Notes: generated by a model not told the origin, from the sequence alone. A DNA stretch of 64,000 bases from Streptomyces apocyni (GCF_009739465.1 NZ_WHOM01000033.1:115085-179084), one strand, 5' to 3'. Positions 22,884 to 33,372 are shown, numbered from the stretch's first letter. Numbers and translations are program-made.

Positions 22884-24055
22884 CGGCGCTTCCCCGAGGG
22901 GCGGCCGCGCCCGCGCGCGCGGGACTGCGGCTGGGTGCGGCGCTGGCCCGCGATGGGTCCGGCGCCCACGGTCGCCGTGGCGTCCGATACGTCGTCAGGC
23001 GCGTCGTCCACCTGCTCCGCGGCCAGGTCGGCCCCGGTCCGTGGCACGTCGTTCAGCTCGTCCTCGTCGGACCCACCGGCCTCGGCGCGCTTGGCGCGCT
23101 TGTGCAGGACGCGCTTGTCGTGCGCCTTGACAGCCGGGTCACGGTTCTTGAGGTCGACGACCACCGGTGTGGCGATCATGATCGACGAGTAGGTTCCCGC
23201 GGTCAGGCCGACGAACAGCGACAGCGCGATGTCCTTCAGCATGCCGCCGCCGAGCAGACCCGCGCCGATGAACAGCAGTGCGGCCACCGGCAGCAGGGCG
23301 ACGATCGAGGTGTTGATCGACCGCACCACCGTGCCGTTCACACCCTGGTTGGCGAGCTCCGCGTACGTGTGCCGGCTGTCGTCGCTCAGGGTCGCGGTGT
23401 TCTCCCTGACCTTGTCGAACACCACGACCGTGTCGTAGAGCGAGTAGCCGAGGATGGTGAGCAGGCCGACCACCGTGCCCGGAGTGACCTCGAAGCCGAC
23501 GATGGCGTACACGCCGACGGTGATCACGAGGTCGTGGACGAGGGCGACCAGCGCGGCCACCGCCATCCGCCACTCAAAGGCGATCGCCAGATAGACGCTC
23601 ACCAGGACCAGGAAGATCACCATGCCGGTGAGGGCCTTGCTGGTCATCTGTTCGCCCCAGCTGGGGCCGACCAGTTCGGCGTTGAGATCCCCGGCGGGAA
23701 TCCCGAGGTCCTTGGCGAGGGCCTCGCGGGTCTCGCCCTGGTTGTCGGTGTCCAGGCCGGTGACCGTGATGCGCAGCGAGTCGTTGCCCAGGCGCTGCAC
23801 CTTGGCGTCGCGGCCGGACACCGACGAGGCGGTGTCCCGTGCGTCCTCCACCGACAGCTCGGTGCCCGCCGGGGTGGTGAAGACGGCTCCGCCCCGGAAC
23901 TCGACGCCCATCTCCAGGCCCTTGAAGCCGAGGCCACCGAGCGAGATCGCCACCAGGACCAGCGAGATCAGGTACCAGATCTTGCGGCGGCCGATGAAGT
24001 TCAAACCGATGTCACCACGGTGCAGCCTGCCACCGAGATCGCCCAACCTTGACAT
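22880..24055 (-). CDS. secF: Protein translocase subunit SecF
   Basis: SecF works with SecD to use the proton gradient in late steps of protein export. The product is 391 residues with six membrane helices. The first follows the conserved NFIGRRKIWYLISLVLV and later ones include VVGLLTILGYSLYDTVVVFDKVREN and RSINTSIVALLPVAALLFIG. The C-terminal tail is charged and Arg-rich. ATG 24055 begins one base after the secD stop (TGA-N-ATG). The open frame extends to 24124 but inside secD. It is coupled to apt downstream by a 4-bp overlap. Confidence 0.96.
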   Translation of the reverse strand: MSRLGDLGGRLHRGDIGLNFIGRRKIWYLISLVLVAISLGGLGFKGLEMGVEFRGGAVFTTPAGTELSVEDARDTASSVSGRDAKVQRLGNDSLRITVTGLDTDNQGETREALAKDLGIPAGDLNAELVGPSWGEQMTSKALTGMVIFLVLVSVYLAIAFEWRMAVAALVALVHDLVITVGVYAIVGFEVTPGTVVGLLTILGYSLYDTVVVFDKVRENTATLSDDSRHTYAELANQGVNGTVVRSINTSIVALLPVAALLFIGAGLLGGGMLKDIALSLFVGLTAGTYSSIMIATPVVVDLKNRDPAVKAHDKRVLHKRAKRAEAGGSDEDELNDVPRTGADLAAEQVDDAPDDVSDATATVGAGPIAGQRRTQPQSRARGRGRPSGKRR

Positions 24056-24056
24056 C

Positions 24057-25838
24057 TCAGGCCTCCTTCGGTTCGGCGGACGGGGCGGCGGCGCGGCGAC
24101 GGCCCCTGATCGGCGGGGTAGCACCCAGACGCTTGGGGTCCAGGCCGGACATCGGGTGTCCGTCGTAGAAGAACTTGCGCCTGGCCAGCAGGGTGGTCAT
24201 CGGCTTGGTGAGGCCGAAGACGACCACGACGTCCAGCAAGGTGGTCAGGCCGAGGACGAAGGCGAAGCCCTGGACCGTGCCGACCGCGGCGAAGAACAGG
24301 ACCACGGCCGCCAGGAACGAGACGACGTCGGACACCAGGATGGTGCGCCGGGCCGTGGGCCAGGCCCGCTCGATGGCGGGGCGGATCGACCGGCCGCCGC
24401 GCACCTCGTCCCTGATGCGCTCGAAGTAGACGATGAACGAGTCGGCCGTGATGCCGATGGCCACGATGGCGCCGCACACGGCGGGCAGACTCAGCGCGAA
24501 GCCGACGGCGGGCCCCATCAGCGACATGATCACGTAGGTCAGCCCGCCCATGAGCGCGAGGCTGGCTACCGCGACAAGGGCGAGCGCCCGGTAGTAGAAG
24601 ACCAGGTAGGCGACGACGAGCAGCAGGCCGATGACACCGGCGATCAGGCCCGTCTTGAGCTGCTCCCCGCCCAGCGAGGGCGAGATCGTGAGGACGTTGA
24701 CCTCTTCGAAGGAGAGCGGAAGCGCGCCGTAGGACAGGATGTTCGCCAGGTTCTGGGCTGACTCCTGGTTGAAGCTGCCGGTGATCTCGGCGTTCTTGCT
24801 GAGCGTGGTCCGCACGCTGGGGGCGGAGACGACGTTGTTGTCGAGGACGATCGCGAACTGATTCTGCGGGGGCTGCTGCTGCGAGAGCTTGGAGGTGATC
24901 GACGCGAACTTCTTGGACCCCTTGCCCGTGAAGTCCATGGTGACCTTCCAGATCCCCTGCTGGGGATCCAGTTGACCCTTGGCTTCCTTGACGTCGGTGC
25001 CCTCTACCTCGGCGGGGCCGAGGATGTACTTCTCCCACTGCTCAGCGGCGTTCTTGCCGCAGGCCACGATCGTGTCGGTGGGCTTGGTGCCCTCGGCCGC
25101 CTTGGTCCGCTGCGCCGGCTTGGTGCAGTCGAGTTCGGTGAACTTCTTCTGCAGCGCCGCCGTCTCCGCGTCCGCGGAGGGGTCGGGCATGGGGGAATCG
25201 GAGGCCTTGGGCTTGTCCGACGCGTCGGCCGAAGGCGAGGGGTCGTCGTCGGCCTTCAGGGCGTCGGTGACGGCCCGGCCCTGCGTCGTCGCGGTCGGGG
25301 AGGGCGACGCCGAGGGGTCGCTCGCCTCGTCCTTGGCGTCCTTGTCGTCCTTCTTGCCGTCGTCCTTGGCGTCCTTGTCGTCGGCCTTGGGCGTCTCGGA
25401 GGGCGACGCGGCGGGGTCGGGGGTCGGCCCGCCCGGAGCCAGCGTGATCACCGGGCGGAAGTACAGCTGGGCGGTGGTGCCGACCTGCTCCCGCGCCTGC
25501 TCCTCGTCCGTCCCCTTGGGGACGTTGACGATGATGTTCTTGTTGCCCTGCGTCTTGACCTCTGCCTCGGAGACGCCGAGACCGTTGACACGGCGGTCGA
25601 TGATGTCGACCGCCGTGTTCATGTTGGTCTCGTTGATGGCGCTTTCCCTGCCGGGCTCAGCCTTCGCCTCGAGCGTGATGCTCGTGCCGCCCGCGAGGTC
25701 GATGCCCAGGCGGGGTGTGGTGTGCCCGGAGAGGAACATCCCCCCGGTGAGCGCGACCATGGCGATCAGGATCAGGGCCAGTGCCCGCCCCGGCCTGGCC
25801 TGGCCGCTCTGCCTCCGGCCCTTCTTCGGTGCTGCCAC
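24057..25838 (-). CDS. secD: Protein translocase subunit SecD, with a long acidic/Ser insert
   Basis: SecD is 593 residues: a first membrane helix (18-38), the GIDLAGGTSITLEA block, the extracytoplasmic P1 domain, then five more helices (with FYYRALALVAVASLALMGG and AIVAIGITADSFIVYFERIRDE). Unusually, residues about 136-228 of the periplasmic-side region are a Lys/Asp/Ser/Pro-rich low-complexity insert (ADDKDAKDDGKKDDKDAKDE). Streptomycetes often carry a linker here, so it is probably genuine rather than a frameshift. GTG 25838 opens the gene. It lies between yajC and secF. Confidence 0.95.
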   Translation of the reverse strand: MAAPKKGRRQSGQARPGRALALILIAMVALTGGMFLSGHTTPRLGIDLAGGTSITLEAKAEPGRESAINETNMNTAVDIIDRRVNGLGVSEAEVKTQGNKNIIVNVPKGTDEEQAREQVGTTAQLYFRPVITLAPGGPTPDPAASPSETPKADDKDAKDDGKKDDKDAKDEASDPSASPSPTATTQGRAVTDALKADDDPSPSADASDKPKASDSPMPDPSADAETAALQKKFTELDCTKPAQRTKAAEGTKPTDTIVACGKNAAEQWEKYILGPAEVEGTDVKEAKGQLDPQQGIWKVTMDFTGKGSKKFASITSKLSQQQPPQNQFAIVLDNNVVSAPSVRTTLSKNAEITGSFNQESAQNLANILSYGALPLSFEEVNVLTISPSLGGEQLKTGLIAGVIGLLLVVAYLVFYYRALALVAVASLALMGGLTYVIMSLMGPAVGFALSLPAVCGAIVAIGITADSFIVYFERIRDEVRGGRSIRPAIERAWPTARRTILVSDVVSFLAAVVLFFAAVGTVQGFAFVLGLTTLLDVVVVFGLTKPMTTLLARRKFFYDGHPMSGLDPKRLGATPPIRGRRRAAAPSAEPKEA

Positions 25839-25987
25839 CTTGTCGTTTCTCCCTGTCCGACCGCCCGGGGCCGATTAACGCCCGTTGGCCCTGTGTGGGC
25901 GGCGATGAAGTGGTGTCGAGACCCCTTGCGAAGCACGCACGATCCAGCGGACCGCGGCGCGTCCTGGCGCCCCGGTCCTCGGTCGTC

Positions 25988-26467
25988 CTACTTCGCGTCG
26001 GACTCGCCGTCGGTCTTCTTCGGCTCCGCGCTGTCCGTCGCGGCCTCGGCCGAAGCGGTGTCGGCGTCCTTCTTGCCGAGGTCGATGCGCGAGTCGTCGG
26101 AGTCGGCGGCGCTGTCGGAGGCGTCGTCGATCAGCGAGGAGGCGTCGTCCGGCACCACGGTGCCGTCGGCCTCGAGCTCGTCGGACGTGCCGTGCACGAT
26201 GCGGTTGTACTCCTCGTCATCGAGAACGGCGCCGACGGAGTTCTTGGCGTAGACGGCGTGCACGCCCGGGGCCACCTCAAGGAGGATCGTGTCGTCGTGG
26301 ACCTCCTTGACGGTCGCGTACATGCCCCCGATCGTGCGGATACCGGTACCGGGCTGCATCTGGTCGCGCATCTGCGCCGCCTGCTGCTGCTTCTTCTTGG
26401 CGGAGCGCGTCATCAGGAACATGGCCCCGATGAGCACGATGAAGGGGAGGAGGGTCACGAGACTCAC
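25988..26467 (-). CDS. yajC: Preprotein translocase accessory protein YajC
   Basis: YajC associates with SecDF. The product is 159 residues: one membrane helix (residues 4-20, TLLPFIVLIGAMFLM), a Lys/Gln patch (KKKQQQAAQMRDQ), the beta-rich YajC core (GIRTIGGMYATVKEV and ILLEVAPGVHAVYAKNSV), and an acidic Ser/Asp-rich tail of about 70 residues. GTG 26467 has AAGGAAG upstream. It leads the yajC-secD-secF-apt cluster, 149 bp before secD. No other gene is visible in that gap. Confidence 0.93.
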   Translation of the reverse strand: MSLVTLLPFIVLIGAMFLMTRSAKKKQQQAAQMRDQMQPGTGIRTIGGMYATVKEVHDDTILLEVAPGVHAVYAKNSVGAVLDDEEYNRIVHGTSDELEADGTVVPDDASSLIDDASDSAADSDDSRIDLGKKDADTASAEAATDSAEPKKTDGESDAK

Positions 26468-26630
26468 GGGTCGGACTTCCTTCGTACGACCGCGCTGGTG
26501 GGCGGCCGGATGGATGGGGGTGGGCATGCTGCCGACAAGGGCGGCATCGGCGGAGTCTAAGCGAGTCCGCACCTATGGAACAACGCTCAGCATGGCACCG
26601 AGGTTCCTGGCCGTGCGAGGACGCACGCCG

Positions 26631-27713
26631 TCAAGCCCTGAACAGGCCCTGTTGCCCCGCTGTGCCGCTTCCCTGGGTCTGCGGCGGTACGAGGCCCAGA
26701 TGAGCCCACGCCGCGGGAGTAGCCACCCGGCCACGCGGGGTGCGGGCCAGCAGACCCTCGCGGACCAGGAAGGGCTCCGCGACCTCCTCGACGGTCTCGC
26801 GCTCCTCCCCCACGGCCACAGCCAGGGTCGACAGGCCCACCGGTCCCCCGGCGAAGAGCTTGAGCAGGGCCTCCAGGACGGCCCGGTCCAGGCGGTCGAG
26901 TCCCCGGGCGTCAACCTCGTAGACCCGCAGGGCCGCGGCGGCGATCTCCTGGGTGATGAAGCCGTCGGCCTTGACCTGCGCGTAGTCGCGGACGCGGCGC
27001 AGCAGGCGGTTGGCGATACGGGGTGTGCCACGCGAACGTCCGGCGATCTCCGCCGCGCCGTCCGTGTCGATCGTGACGTCCAGGAGTTCGGCGGAGCGGT
27101 GGATGACGCGCTCCAGCTCGGCGGGCTCGTAGAACTCCATGTGCGCGGTGAAGCCGAAGCGGTCGCGCAGCGGGGGCGGCAGCAGCCCGGCGCGCGTGGT
27201 GGCGCCGACGAGCGTGAAGGGCGGCAGTTCGAGGGGGATCGCGGTGGCGCCGGGGCCCTTGCCGACGATGACGTCGACCCGGAAGTCCTCCATCGCCATG
27301 TAGAGCATTTCCTCGGCGGGCCGGGACATCCGGTGGATCTCGTCGAGGAAGAGGACCTCGCCTTCCTGGAGGGAGGAGAGGATCGCGGCCAGGTCGCCCG
27401 CGTGCTGGATGGCGGGGCCGCTGGTGATGCGGATGGGGGCTTCCATCTCGGCGGCGATGATCATGGAGAGGGTGGTCTTGCCGAGGCCGGGGGCGCCGGA
27501 GAGCAGGACGTGGTCCGCGGTGGCGCCGCGCTGCCTCGCGGCCTTGAGGACGAGGTCGAGCTGCTCGCGCACCCGCTCCTGGCCGACGAACTCGGCCAGG
27601 GACTTGGGGCGCAGGGCCGCCTCGACGGCCTGGTCGTCGCCGTCCGCCGCGGCCGCGACCAGTCGGCCGCCTTCGGTGTCGTCGGCCGGGGGTGCGGTGT
27701 CGTCCCAGTTCAC
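26631..27713 (-). CDS. ruvB: Holliday junction helicase RuvB
   Basis: RuvB is the AAA+ motor that drives branch migration with RuvA. The product is 360 residues from GTG 27713 ([11 protein letters not shown]), with Walker A GAPGLGKT (73-80), Walker [12 protein letters not shown], sensor 1 [11 protein letters not shown], and the C-terminal winged helix with [28 protein letters not shown] ribosome binding site lies upstream. The open frame to 28286 overlaps ruvA and has no family similarity. ruvC-ruvA-ruvB are read in that order. Confidence 0.97.
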   Translation of the reverse strand: MNWDDTAPPADDTEGGRLVAAAADGDDQAVEAALRPKSLAEFVGQERVREQLDLVLKAARQRGATADHVLLSGAPGLGKTTLSMIIAAEMEAPIRITSGPAIQHAGDLAAILSSLQEGEVLFLDEIHRMSRPAEEMLYMAMEDFRVDVIVGKGPGATAIPLELPPFTLVGATTRAGLLPPPLRDRFGFTAHMEFYEPAELERVIHRSAELLDVTIDTDGAAEIAGRSRGTPRIANRLLRRVRDYAQVKADGFITQEIAAAALRVYEVDARGLDRLDRAVLEALLKLFAGGPVGLSTLAVAVGEERETVEEVAEPFLVREGLLARTPRGRVATPAAWAHLGLVPPQTQGSGTAGQQGLFRA

Positions 27714-27763
27714 GGGGGTGCCTCGCGAGTCGTCGGTCGGGGGCTGGCGGGTGGGGTTGCCGG

Positions 27764-28372
27764 TCAGCGGGTGCGGTTGAGGGTCTGCAGGGCGGCCTTG
27801 AGGAGCTGGCCCACCTGCGGGGTGCCGCCCGCCGCCTCGGCCTGCGGGGCGACCGCGGCGACCGCGTCGTCGGCCTCGCGGGTGGCGTAGCCGAGGCCGA
27901 TGAGCGCGGCGTGCAGTTGGTCGCGCCAGGAGCTCGCCTGCGGGGCGCGGGCGGCGGGCATGCTGCCGAGCGGCTCGCCGAGGCGGTCTTTCAGTTCGAG
28001 CAGCAGCTTCTGGGCGCCCTTCTTGCCGATGCCCGGTACGGCCGTGAGCGCCTTCTCGTCGGCCGTGGCCACGGCCCGGCGCAGGTCGTCCGGGGAGTGC
28101 ACGGCCAGCATGGCCTGGGCGAGCCGGGGGCCGACGCCGCTGGCGGTCTGGAGCAGTTCGAAGGTCTGGCGCTCGTCGTCGTCCGCGAAGCCGTAGAGGG
28201 TGAGCGAGTCCTCCCGCACGACCAGGGAGGTGGCCAGTTTGGTCTGCTGGCCGACGCGCAGCCCGGAGAGGGTGTTCGGCGCGCACTGGACGGCCATGCC
28301 GATGCCACCCACCTCCACCACCGCGGAGTCGGGGGCGAGGGCCGCGACCGGGCCGCTGACGAACGCGATCAT
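27764..28372 (-). CDS. ruvA: Holliday junction protein RuvA
   Basis: RuvA binds the four-way junction and loads RuvB. The 202-residue protein has the N-terminal OB fold ([20 protein letters not shown]), two helix-hairpin-helix elements ([17 protein letters not shown] and [19 protein letters not shown]), and the C-terminal RuvB-contact domain ([19 protein letters not shown]). ATG 28372 overlaps the ruvC stop by 4 bp, so the two genes are coupled. Confidence 0.97.
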   Translation of the reverse strand: MIAFVSGPVAALAPDSAVVEVGGIGMAVQCAPNTLSGLRVGQQTKLATSLVVREDSLTLYGFADDDERQTFELLQTASGVGPRLAQAMLAVHSPDDLRRAVATADEKALTAVPGIGKKGAQKLLLELKDRLGEPLGSMPAARAPQASSWRDQLHAALIGLGYATREADDAVAAVAPQAEAAGGTPQVGQLLKAALQTLNRTR

Positions 28373-28923
28373 CGCGTGACCTTCCGTACGGGGACTGCGG
28401 GGGCGGAGGCGCGGCGGGCCGCCGCGTGTGCCTGCTGGAGGCGGTTCAGCGCGGGGGCGCGCCAGATGTGGCAGATGGCGATCGCGAGGGCGTCGGCCGC
28501 GTCGGCGGGCTTGGGCGGTGTGTCGAGCCGCAGGAGACGGGTGACCATGGCGCCCACCTGGGCCTTGTCGGCTCGGCCGCTGCCGGTGACGGCGGCCTTG
28601 ATCTCGCTGGGCGTGTGCAGGGCGACGGGCAGGCCGCGCCGGGAGGCGCAGAGCATGGCGACGGCGCTGGCCTGGGCGGTGCCCATCACCGTACGGACGT
28701 TGTGCTGGCTGAACACCCGCTCCACGGCCACGTACTCGGGGCGGTGTGCGTCGAGCCACTGCTCGATGCCGCGCTCGATGGCCACCAGCCGGTCGCCGAT
28801 CTCCGCGTCAGCCGAGGTGCGGACGACGCCCACGCCGAGCATCGTCAGCGGGCGTCCCGCGGTGCCCTCGACGACACCGATGCCGCACCGGGTCAGCCCC
28901 GGGTCCACGCCTAGCACCCGCAC
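28369..28923 (-). CDS. ruvC: Holliday junction endonuclease RuvC
   Basis: RuvC resolves Holliday junctions by paired nicks. The 184-residue protein starts at GTG 28923 ([19 protein letters not shown]; catalytic D7), with [20 protein letters not shown] (second acidic residue) and the C-terminal [12 protein letters not shown] carrying the last catalytic aspartates. A terminator hairpin lies upstream, so ruvC starts its own transcript. Confidence 0.97.
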   Translation of the reverse strand: MRVLGVDPGLTRCGIGVVEGTAGRPLTMLGVGVVRTSADAEIGDRLVAIERGIEQWLDAHRPEYVAVERVFSQHNVRTVMGTAQASAVAMLCASRRGLPVALHTPSEIKAAVTGSGRADKAQVGAMVTRLLRLDTPPKPADAADALAIAICHIWRAPALNRLQQAHAAARRASAPAVPVRKVTR

Positions 28924-28997
28924 GCCGCCCCGCCCCCTTCTTCGCTCACCTGTTTGTGCAGGCTATCGGCTCGCACTGACAACTGCCGACAACGGAG

Positions 28998-29030
28998 CGG
29001 GCCGACGGGGTGTGTGTCCCCGTCGGCCCG
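28998..29030 (-). terminator. Terminator after the YebC-type gene
   Basis: CGGGCCGACGGGG and CCCCGTCGGCCCG form a perfect 13-bp stem with loop TGTGTGT, 31 bp past the stop of the upstream gene and before ruvC. Confidence 0.9.
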
Positions 29031-29060
29031 TGTGCCCGCGCTGAATTGAGCCAAGCCCGA

Positions 29061-29813
29061 TCAGGCGTCGACCTTCTCCATGACCTCGTCCGAGACGTCG
29101 AAGTTGGCGAAGACGTTCTGCACGTCGTCGCTGTCCTCGAGGACGTCGATCAGCTTGAAGATCTTCTTCGCGCCCTCCTCGTCCAGCTCGACCTGCATGG
29201 TCGGGACGAAGTTGGCGTCGGCCGAGTCGTAGTCGATACCGGCCTCCTGGAGCGCGGTGCGCACCGCGACCAGGTCGGTCGCCTCGCTGAGCACCTCGAA
29301 GGACTCACCCAGGTCGTTGACTTCCTCGGCACCCGCGTCCAGGACCGCGCCCAGAACGTCGTCCTCGGACAGCTCGCCCTTGGGGACGATCACCACGCCC
29401 TTGCGGTTGAACAGGTACGAGACAGATCCCGGGTCGGCCATCGAGCCGCCGTTGCGGGTCATCGCGACGCGTACGTCGGAGGCCGCGCGGTTGCGGTTGT
29501 CGGTGAGGCACTCGATGAGCACCGCGACGCCGTTGGGGCCGTAGCCCTCGTACATGATCGTCTCGTAGTCGGCGCCACCGGCCTCGAGACCGGCGCCGCG
29601 CTTGACCGCGGAGTCGATGTTCTTGTTCGGGACCGACTGCTTCTTCGCCTTCTGGATGGCGTCGTAGAGGGTCGGGTTGCCCTCGATGTCGGCGCCGCCC
29701 ATGCGTGCCGCGACCTCGATGTTCTTAATCAGCTTCGCGAAGAGCTTGCCGCGTTTGGCGTCGATCACGGCCTTCTTGTGCTTCGTCGTAGCCCATTTAG
29801 AGTGGCCGGACAT
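29061..29813 (-). CDS. YebC/PmpR-family transcriptional regulator
   Basis: The 250-residue protein begins with the family signature [28 protein letters not shown] and contains [40 protein letters not shown] and [19 protein letters not shown]. Members bind DNA or nucleoid. Some aid ribosomal translation of proline-rich sequences. The gene often lies next to ruvC, as here, and downstream of pdxTS on the same strand. It has its own terminator at 28998-29030. Confidence 0.96.
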   Translation of the reverse strand: MSGHSKWATTKHKKAVIDAKRGKLFAKLIKNIEVAARMGGADIEGNPTLYDAIQKAKKQSVPNKNIDSAVKRGAGLEAGGADYETIMYEGYGPNGVAVLIECLTDNRNRAASDVRVAMTRNGGSMADPGSVSYLFNRKGVVIVPKGELSEDDVLGAVLDAGAEEVNDLGESFEVLSEATDLVAVRTALQEAGIDYDSADANFVPTMQVELDEEGAKKIFKLIDVLEDSDDVQNVFANFDVSDEVMEKVDA

Positions 29814-29861
29814 CTGCCTGTCTCCTTCGCGTAACCCATCTCTGTACCAGCGTCAGAGATC

Positions 29862-30479
29862 CTACCGGGCGCGTGCCACCTGCTGGGCGCGCACCATGTC
29901 CACGAACAGCGTGTGCACCCGGTGGTCGCCTGTCAGCTCCGGGTGGAACGACGTGGCCAGGACGTGGCCCTGGCGTACGGCGACGATGTGGCCCTCGTGC
30001 TCGGCGAGCACCTCGGTGGTGGCGCCCACCGACTCGACCCAGGGGGCGCGGATGAAGACGCCCTCGACCGGTCCGCCCTCGATGCCCTGGACCGACACGG
30101 CCGCCTCGAAGGACTCGTTCTGCCGTCCGAAGGCGTTACGGCGCACGATCATGTCGATGCCGCCGAAGGTCTCCTGGCCCGAGCGCGGGTCAAGGATCTT
30201 GTCGGCGAGCATGATCAGCCCGGCGCAGCTGCCGTAGACCGGCAGGCCCGCCCTGATCCGCTCGCGCAGGGGCTCCGTCAGGCCGAAGAGCGCGGCCAGC
30301 TTGGAGATGGTGGTGGACTCGCCGCCGGGTATGACCAGTCCGTCGACCTCGGCGAGCTCTTCGGGGCGCCGGACCGGCCTGGCCACGGCGTCCGCCGCGG
30401 CCAGGGCGACCAGGTGCTCCCGTACGTCGCCCTGGAGTGCCAGAACTCCGATGACCGGGCTGTCAAGGATGTCACTCAT
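29862..30479 (-). CDS. pdxT: Pyridoxal 5'-phosphate synthase glutaminase subunit PdxT
   Basis: PdxT releases ammonia from glutamine for the synthase PdxS. The 205-residue class I glutaminase has [17 protein letters not shown] (51-67), the nucleophile C85 in [10 protein letters not shown], and the late histidine and glutamate in [17 protein letters not shown] 30479 starts 12 bp after the pdxS stop, so pdxS-pdxT form an operon. Confidence 0.97.
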   Translation of the reverse strand: MSDILDSPVIGVLALQGDVREHLVALAAADAVARPVRRPEELAEVDGLVIPGGESTTISKLAALFGLTEPLRERIRAGLPVYGSCAGLIMLADKILDPRSGQETFGGIDMIVRRNAFGRQNESFEAAVSVQGIEGGPVEGVFIRAPWVESVGATTEVLAEHEGHIVAVRQGHVLATSFHPELTGDHRVHTLFVDMVRAQQVARAR

Positions 30480-30491
30480 CGAATGCGCGCC

Positions 30492-31409
30492 TTACCAGCC
30501 GCGGTTGGCGTAGCGCTCGGTCTCGGGCAGGGTGTCGCAGTTGATGCCGACCATGGCCTCGCCCAGGTTGCGGGAGGCGTCCGCGATGACCTTCGGGTCG
30601 TCGTAGAAGGTGGTGGCCTTCACGATGGCGGCGGCGCGCTTGGCCGGGTCGCCGGACTTGAAGATGCCGGAGCCGACGAAGACGCCCTCGGCGCCGAGCT
30701 GGCGCATCAGCGCGGCGTCGGCCGGGGTGGCGACACCACCGGCGGAGAACAGCACGACGGGCAGCTTGCCGAGCTCGGCGACCTCCTTGACCAGCTCGTA
30801 CGGGGCGCGCAGGTCCTTGGCGGCGGCGTACAGCTCGTTGTTGTCGTAGCCGCGCAGGCGGGCGATCTCGTTCTTGATCTGGCGCATGTGGCGGACGGCC
30901 TCGACGACGTTGCCGGTACCGGCCTCGCCCTTGGAGCGGATCATGGCCGCGCCCTCGGCGATCCGGCGCAGGGCCTCGCCCAGGTTGGTGGCACCGCACA
31001 CGAAGGGGGTGGTGAAGGCGAACTTGTCGCTGTGGTTGACCTCGTCGGCCGGGGTCAGAACCTCGGACTCGTCGATGTAGTCGACGCCCAGCGACTGCAG
31101 GATCTGGGCCTCCACGAAGTGGCCGATCCGGGACTTGGCCATGACCGGGATGGAGACGGCGTTGATGATGCCCTCGACCATCTCCGGGTCGGACATCCGG
31201 GCCACGCCGCCGTCCTTACGGATGTCGGCCGGGACCCGCTCCAGGGCCATCACCGCGACCGCGCCCGCGTCCTCGGCGATCTTCGCTTCCTCGGGCGTCA
31301 CGACGTCCATGATCACGCCGCCCTTGAGCTGCTCGGCCATGCCGCGCTTCACGCGCGCGGTGCCGATCTCGGGGGTCTGGGTGGTGGGGCTGGAGAGCGT
31401 GCTGGACAC
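30492..31409 (-). CDS. pdxS: Pyridoxal 5'-phosphate synthase subunit PdxS
   Basis: PdxS assembles PLP from ribose 5-phosphate, glyceraldehyde 3-phosphate and ammonia. The 305-residue TIM-barrel protein has [42 protein letters not shown], the lysine K92 in [15 protein letters not shown], and [17 protein letters not shown]. The start is GTG 31409. The 165-bp leader to 31574 contains no other gene; it is probably the pdxST promoter region. No pdxR-type regulator lies next to it. Confidence 0.97.
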   Translation of the reverse strand: MSSTLSSPTTQTPEIGTARVKRGMAEQLKGGVIMDVVTPEEAKIAEDAGAVAVMALERVPADIRKDGGVARMSDPEMVEGIINAVSIPVMAKSRIGHFVEAQILQSLGVDYIDESEVLTPADEVNHSDKFAFTTPFVCGATNLGEALRRIAEGAAMIRSKGEAGTGNVVEAVRHMRQIKNEIARLRGYDNNELYAAAKDLRAPYELVKEVAELGKLPVVLFSAGGVATPADAALMRQLGAEGVFVGSGIFKSGDPAKRAAAIVKATTFYDDPKVIADASRNLGEAMVGINCDTLPETERYANRGW

Positions 31410-31574
31410 GGATGACCTCGCTGAAGTGAAGAGAAGTTCTGCAGTCTCGAGACAACCTCCCCCGAGCAGTCCACATCAAGGGCCAATGGTCACCCGGTGG
31501 ATCATTTTCCCCTTCCCCTCCTCGAAACTCCAGTTCAGGGCACCGAGGAGGTGTGCTCTCGTGAGGAGACGGCT

Positions 31575-32120
31575 CTAGTTCGTGGCGCGGTCCGCCAGTG
31601 CCGCTGGTGGCTCGTCGTCCATCTCGAAGGCCATCGGGAACGGCGCGTGACCGGCCAGCCGGAACCATCTGACCTTGCGGTGTCTGCGCAGGGCACGGGC
31701 GGCGCGTACGGAGTCGTTGTGGAAGCGCCGGGCCATCGGGACGCGGCGTACGGCCGCCGCCAGTTCGAGGGCCGCTTCCTCGCCGCCCGGGGCCGCGCGG
31801 ACCGCCTCGACCTGGTCCAGTTCGCCGAAGACCGCCCGCAGCGCCTGGCTGAGGTCGCTCTCGGCGACCTCGCGGTGGTCCTCCTCGGCCTGGCGCGCGG
31901 CGTGGGTCGCCTCGTAGAGGACGATCGACGCGGCCGGGTCGAGCACTCCGGACGTGGCCAGCTCCTGCGCGACCGACGCGCGCCGCAGCAGCTGGGCGTC
32001 CAGGGCGGCGCGGGAGGCGTCGATACGGGCGTGCAGCCGGTCCAGGCGGCCCGCCGTCCAGCTCAGGTACAGGCCGACCGCGAAGAGGACGACGGCGATC
32101 CAGATCAGTGTGGAGGTCAC
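31575..32120 (-). CDS. LemA-like membrane protein
   Basis: This protein of about 181 residues has an N-terminal membrane helix (LIWIAVVLFAVGLYLSW), then a long helical region with the LemA-like stretch RIDASRAALDAQLLRRASVAQELA, and near the C-terminus PMARRFHNDSVRAARALRRH followed by a short hydrophobic motif. These two blocks sit where LemA proteins have their QIDVQLKRR and ARQFYND motifs. The match is by eye and the function is unknown. GTG 32120 is preferred, but a GTG at 32150 is possible; neither has a strong ribosome binding site. It lies between pdxS and pimA. Confidence 0.7.
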   Translation of the reverse strand: MTSTLIWIAVVLFAVGLYLSWTAGRLDRLHARIDASRAALDAQLLRRASVAQELATSGVLDPAASIVLYEATHAARQAEEDHREVAESDLSQALRAVFGELDQVEAVRAAPGGEEAALELAAAVRRVPMARRFHNDSVRAARALRRHRKVRWFRLAGHAPFPMAFEMDDEPPAALADRATN

Positions 32121-32208
32121 GGGCGGCAAGGCTACCGCCGCCCGGACCACCCCTGGCCCCCCAGACCGCTCAGACCGTCAGACCGCTCAAGACCGCTCAA
32201 GACCGCTC

Positions 32209-33372
32209 TCAGTCTCGCGAAGCCAGCCCGAACCTGGCGCGCAGCCCGGTGCGTTCGTCGGCGGCGACCGAGGCGGCGCCGTCGGTGACCGTCTCGTACA
32301 CCGAGAGGATGTCGGCCCCGACCGTCGACCAGTCGAAGCGGCGTACGTGGGCGCTGCCGCGCTCCTGGAGCTCCGCGCGGCGCCCAGGGTCCCCGAGCAG
32401 CCGCAGCGCGCTGGAGGCGAGCGCGTCCGCGTCCTCGTTGGCGAACAGCTCACCGGCCCCGCCCTGGTTGAGTACCTGCGCGAAGGCGTCGAGGTCGGAG
32501 GCGAGTACCGGGGCTCCCGCGGACATCGCCTCAACCAGGATGATCCCGAAGCTCTCGCCGCCGGTGTTGGGGGCGACGTAGACGTCGACACTGCGCAGCA
32601 GTCGGGCCTTGTCCTCGTCGCTGACCATGCCCAGGAACTCGACGCGGTCGCGCAGTTCCACGGGCAGGGTGGCCACGGCCTCTTCCTCGTCGCCGCGGCC
32701 CGCGACAAGGAGCCGCGTCTCCGGGCGCTCGGCGAGGATCTTGGGAAGAGCCTTCATCAGGACGGGCAGGCCCTTGCGCGGTTCGTCGATCCGCCCGATG
32801 AACCCCAGAGTGCCCCCCTGCCACTCTGACTTGGCCTCGGCCTTGGCGAAGACGTCGACATCGACGCCGTTCGGGATGACGACCGCGTCACCGCCGAGGT
32901 GCTCGACCAGCGTGCGCCGGGCGTACTCGCTGACCGCGATCCGCGCGCTGATCTTCTCCAGGGCGGGCTGCAGAATCGGGTACGCGGCGATCATCGCCCG
33001 TGACCTGGGGTTGGAGGTGTGGAAGGTGGCGACGATCGGCCCCTGGGCGGCCCAGCAGGCGAGCAGACCAAGCGAGGGCGACGTCGGCTCGTGGATGTGG
33101 ATCACGTCGAAGGTGCCCTCGTGCAGCCAGCGGCGCACCCGGGCGGCCGACAGGAAGCCGAAGTTCAGGCGCGCCACCGAGCCGTTGTACGGCACCGGGA
33201 CCGCGCGGCCCGCCGAGACGACATAAGGCGGCAGCGGGGTCTCGTCGTCCGCGGGCGCCAGCACCGACACCTCGTGGCCCCACCGGATCAGATGCTCGGC
33301 GAGGTCACGGATGTGGAACTGGACGCCGCCCGGCACATCCCAGGAGTACGGGCAGACGATGCCGATCCTCAC
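32209..33372 (-). CDS. pimA: Phosphatidylinositol alpha-mannosyltransferase (PimA-type, GT4)
   Basis: PimA transfers mannose from GDP-mannose to phosphatidylinositol, the first step of PIM synthesis, on the inner membrane leaflet. The 387-residue GT4 protein starts RIGIVCPYSWDVPGGVQFHIRDLAE and has VIHIHEPTSPSLGLLA, the donor-site blocks GFIGRIDEPRKGLPVLM and VYVAPNTGGESFGIILVEAMSAG, and a disordered-free C-terminus. GTG 33372 overlaps the preceding acyltransferase stop by 4 bp. pgsA-acyltransferase-pimA is the same order as in Mycobacterium. Confidence 0.95.
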   Translation of the reverse strand: MRIGIVCPYSWDVPGGVQFHIRDLAEHLIRWGHEVSVLAPADDETPLPPYVVSAGRAVPVPYNGSVARLNFGFLSAARVRRWLHEGTFDVIHIHEPTSPSLGLLACWAAQGPIVATFHTSNPRSRAMIAAYPILQPALEKISARIAVSEYARRTLVEHLGGDAVVIPNGVDVDVFAKAEAKSEWQGGTLGFIGRIDEPRKGLPVLMKALPKILAERPETRLLVAGRGDEEEAVATLPVELRDRVEFLGMVSDEDKARLLRSVDVYVAPNTGGESFGIILVEAMSAGAPVLASDLDAFAQVLNQGGAGELFANEDADALASSALRLLGDPGRRAELQERGSAHVRRFDWSTVGADILSVYETVTDGAASVAADERTGLRARFGLASRD

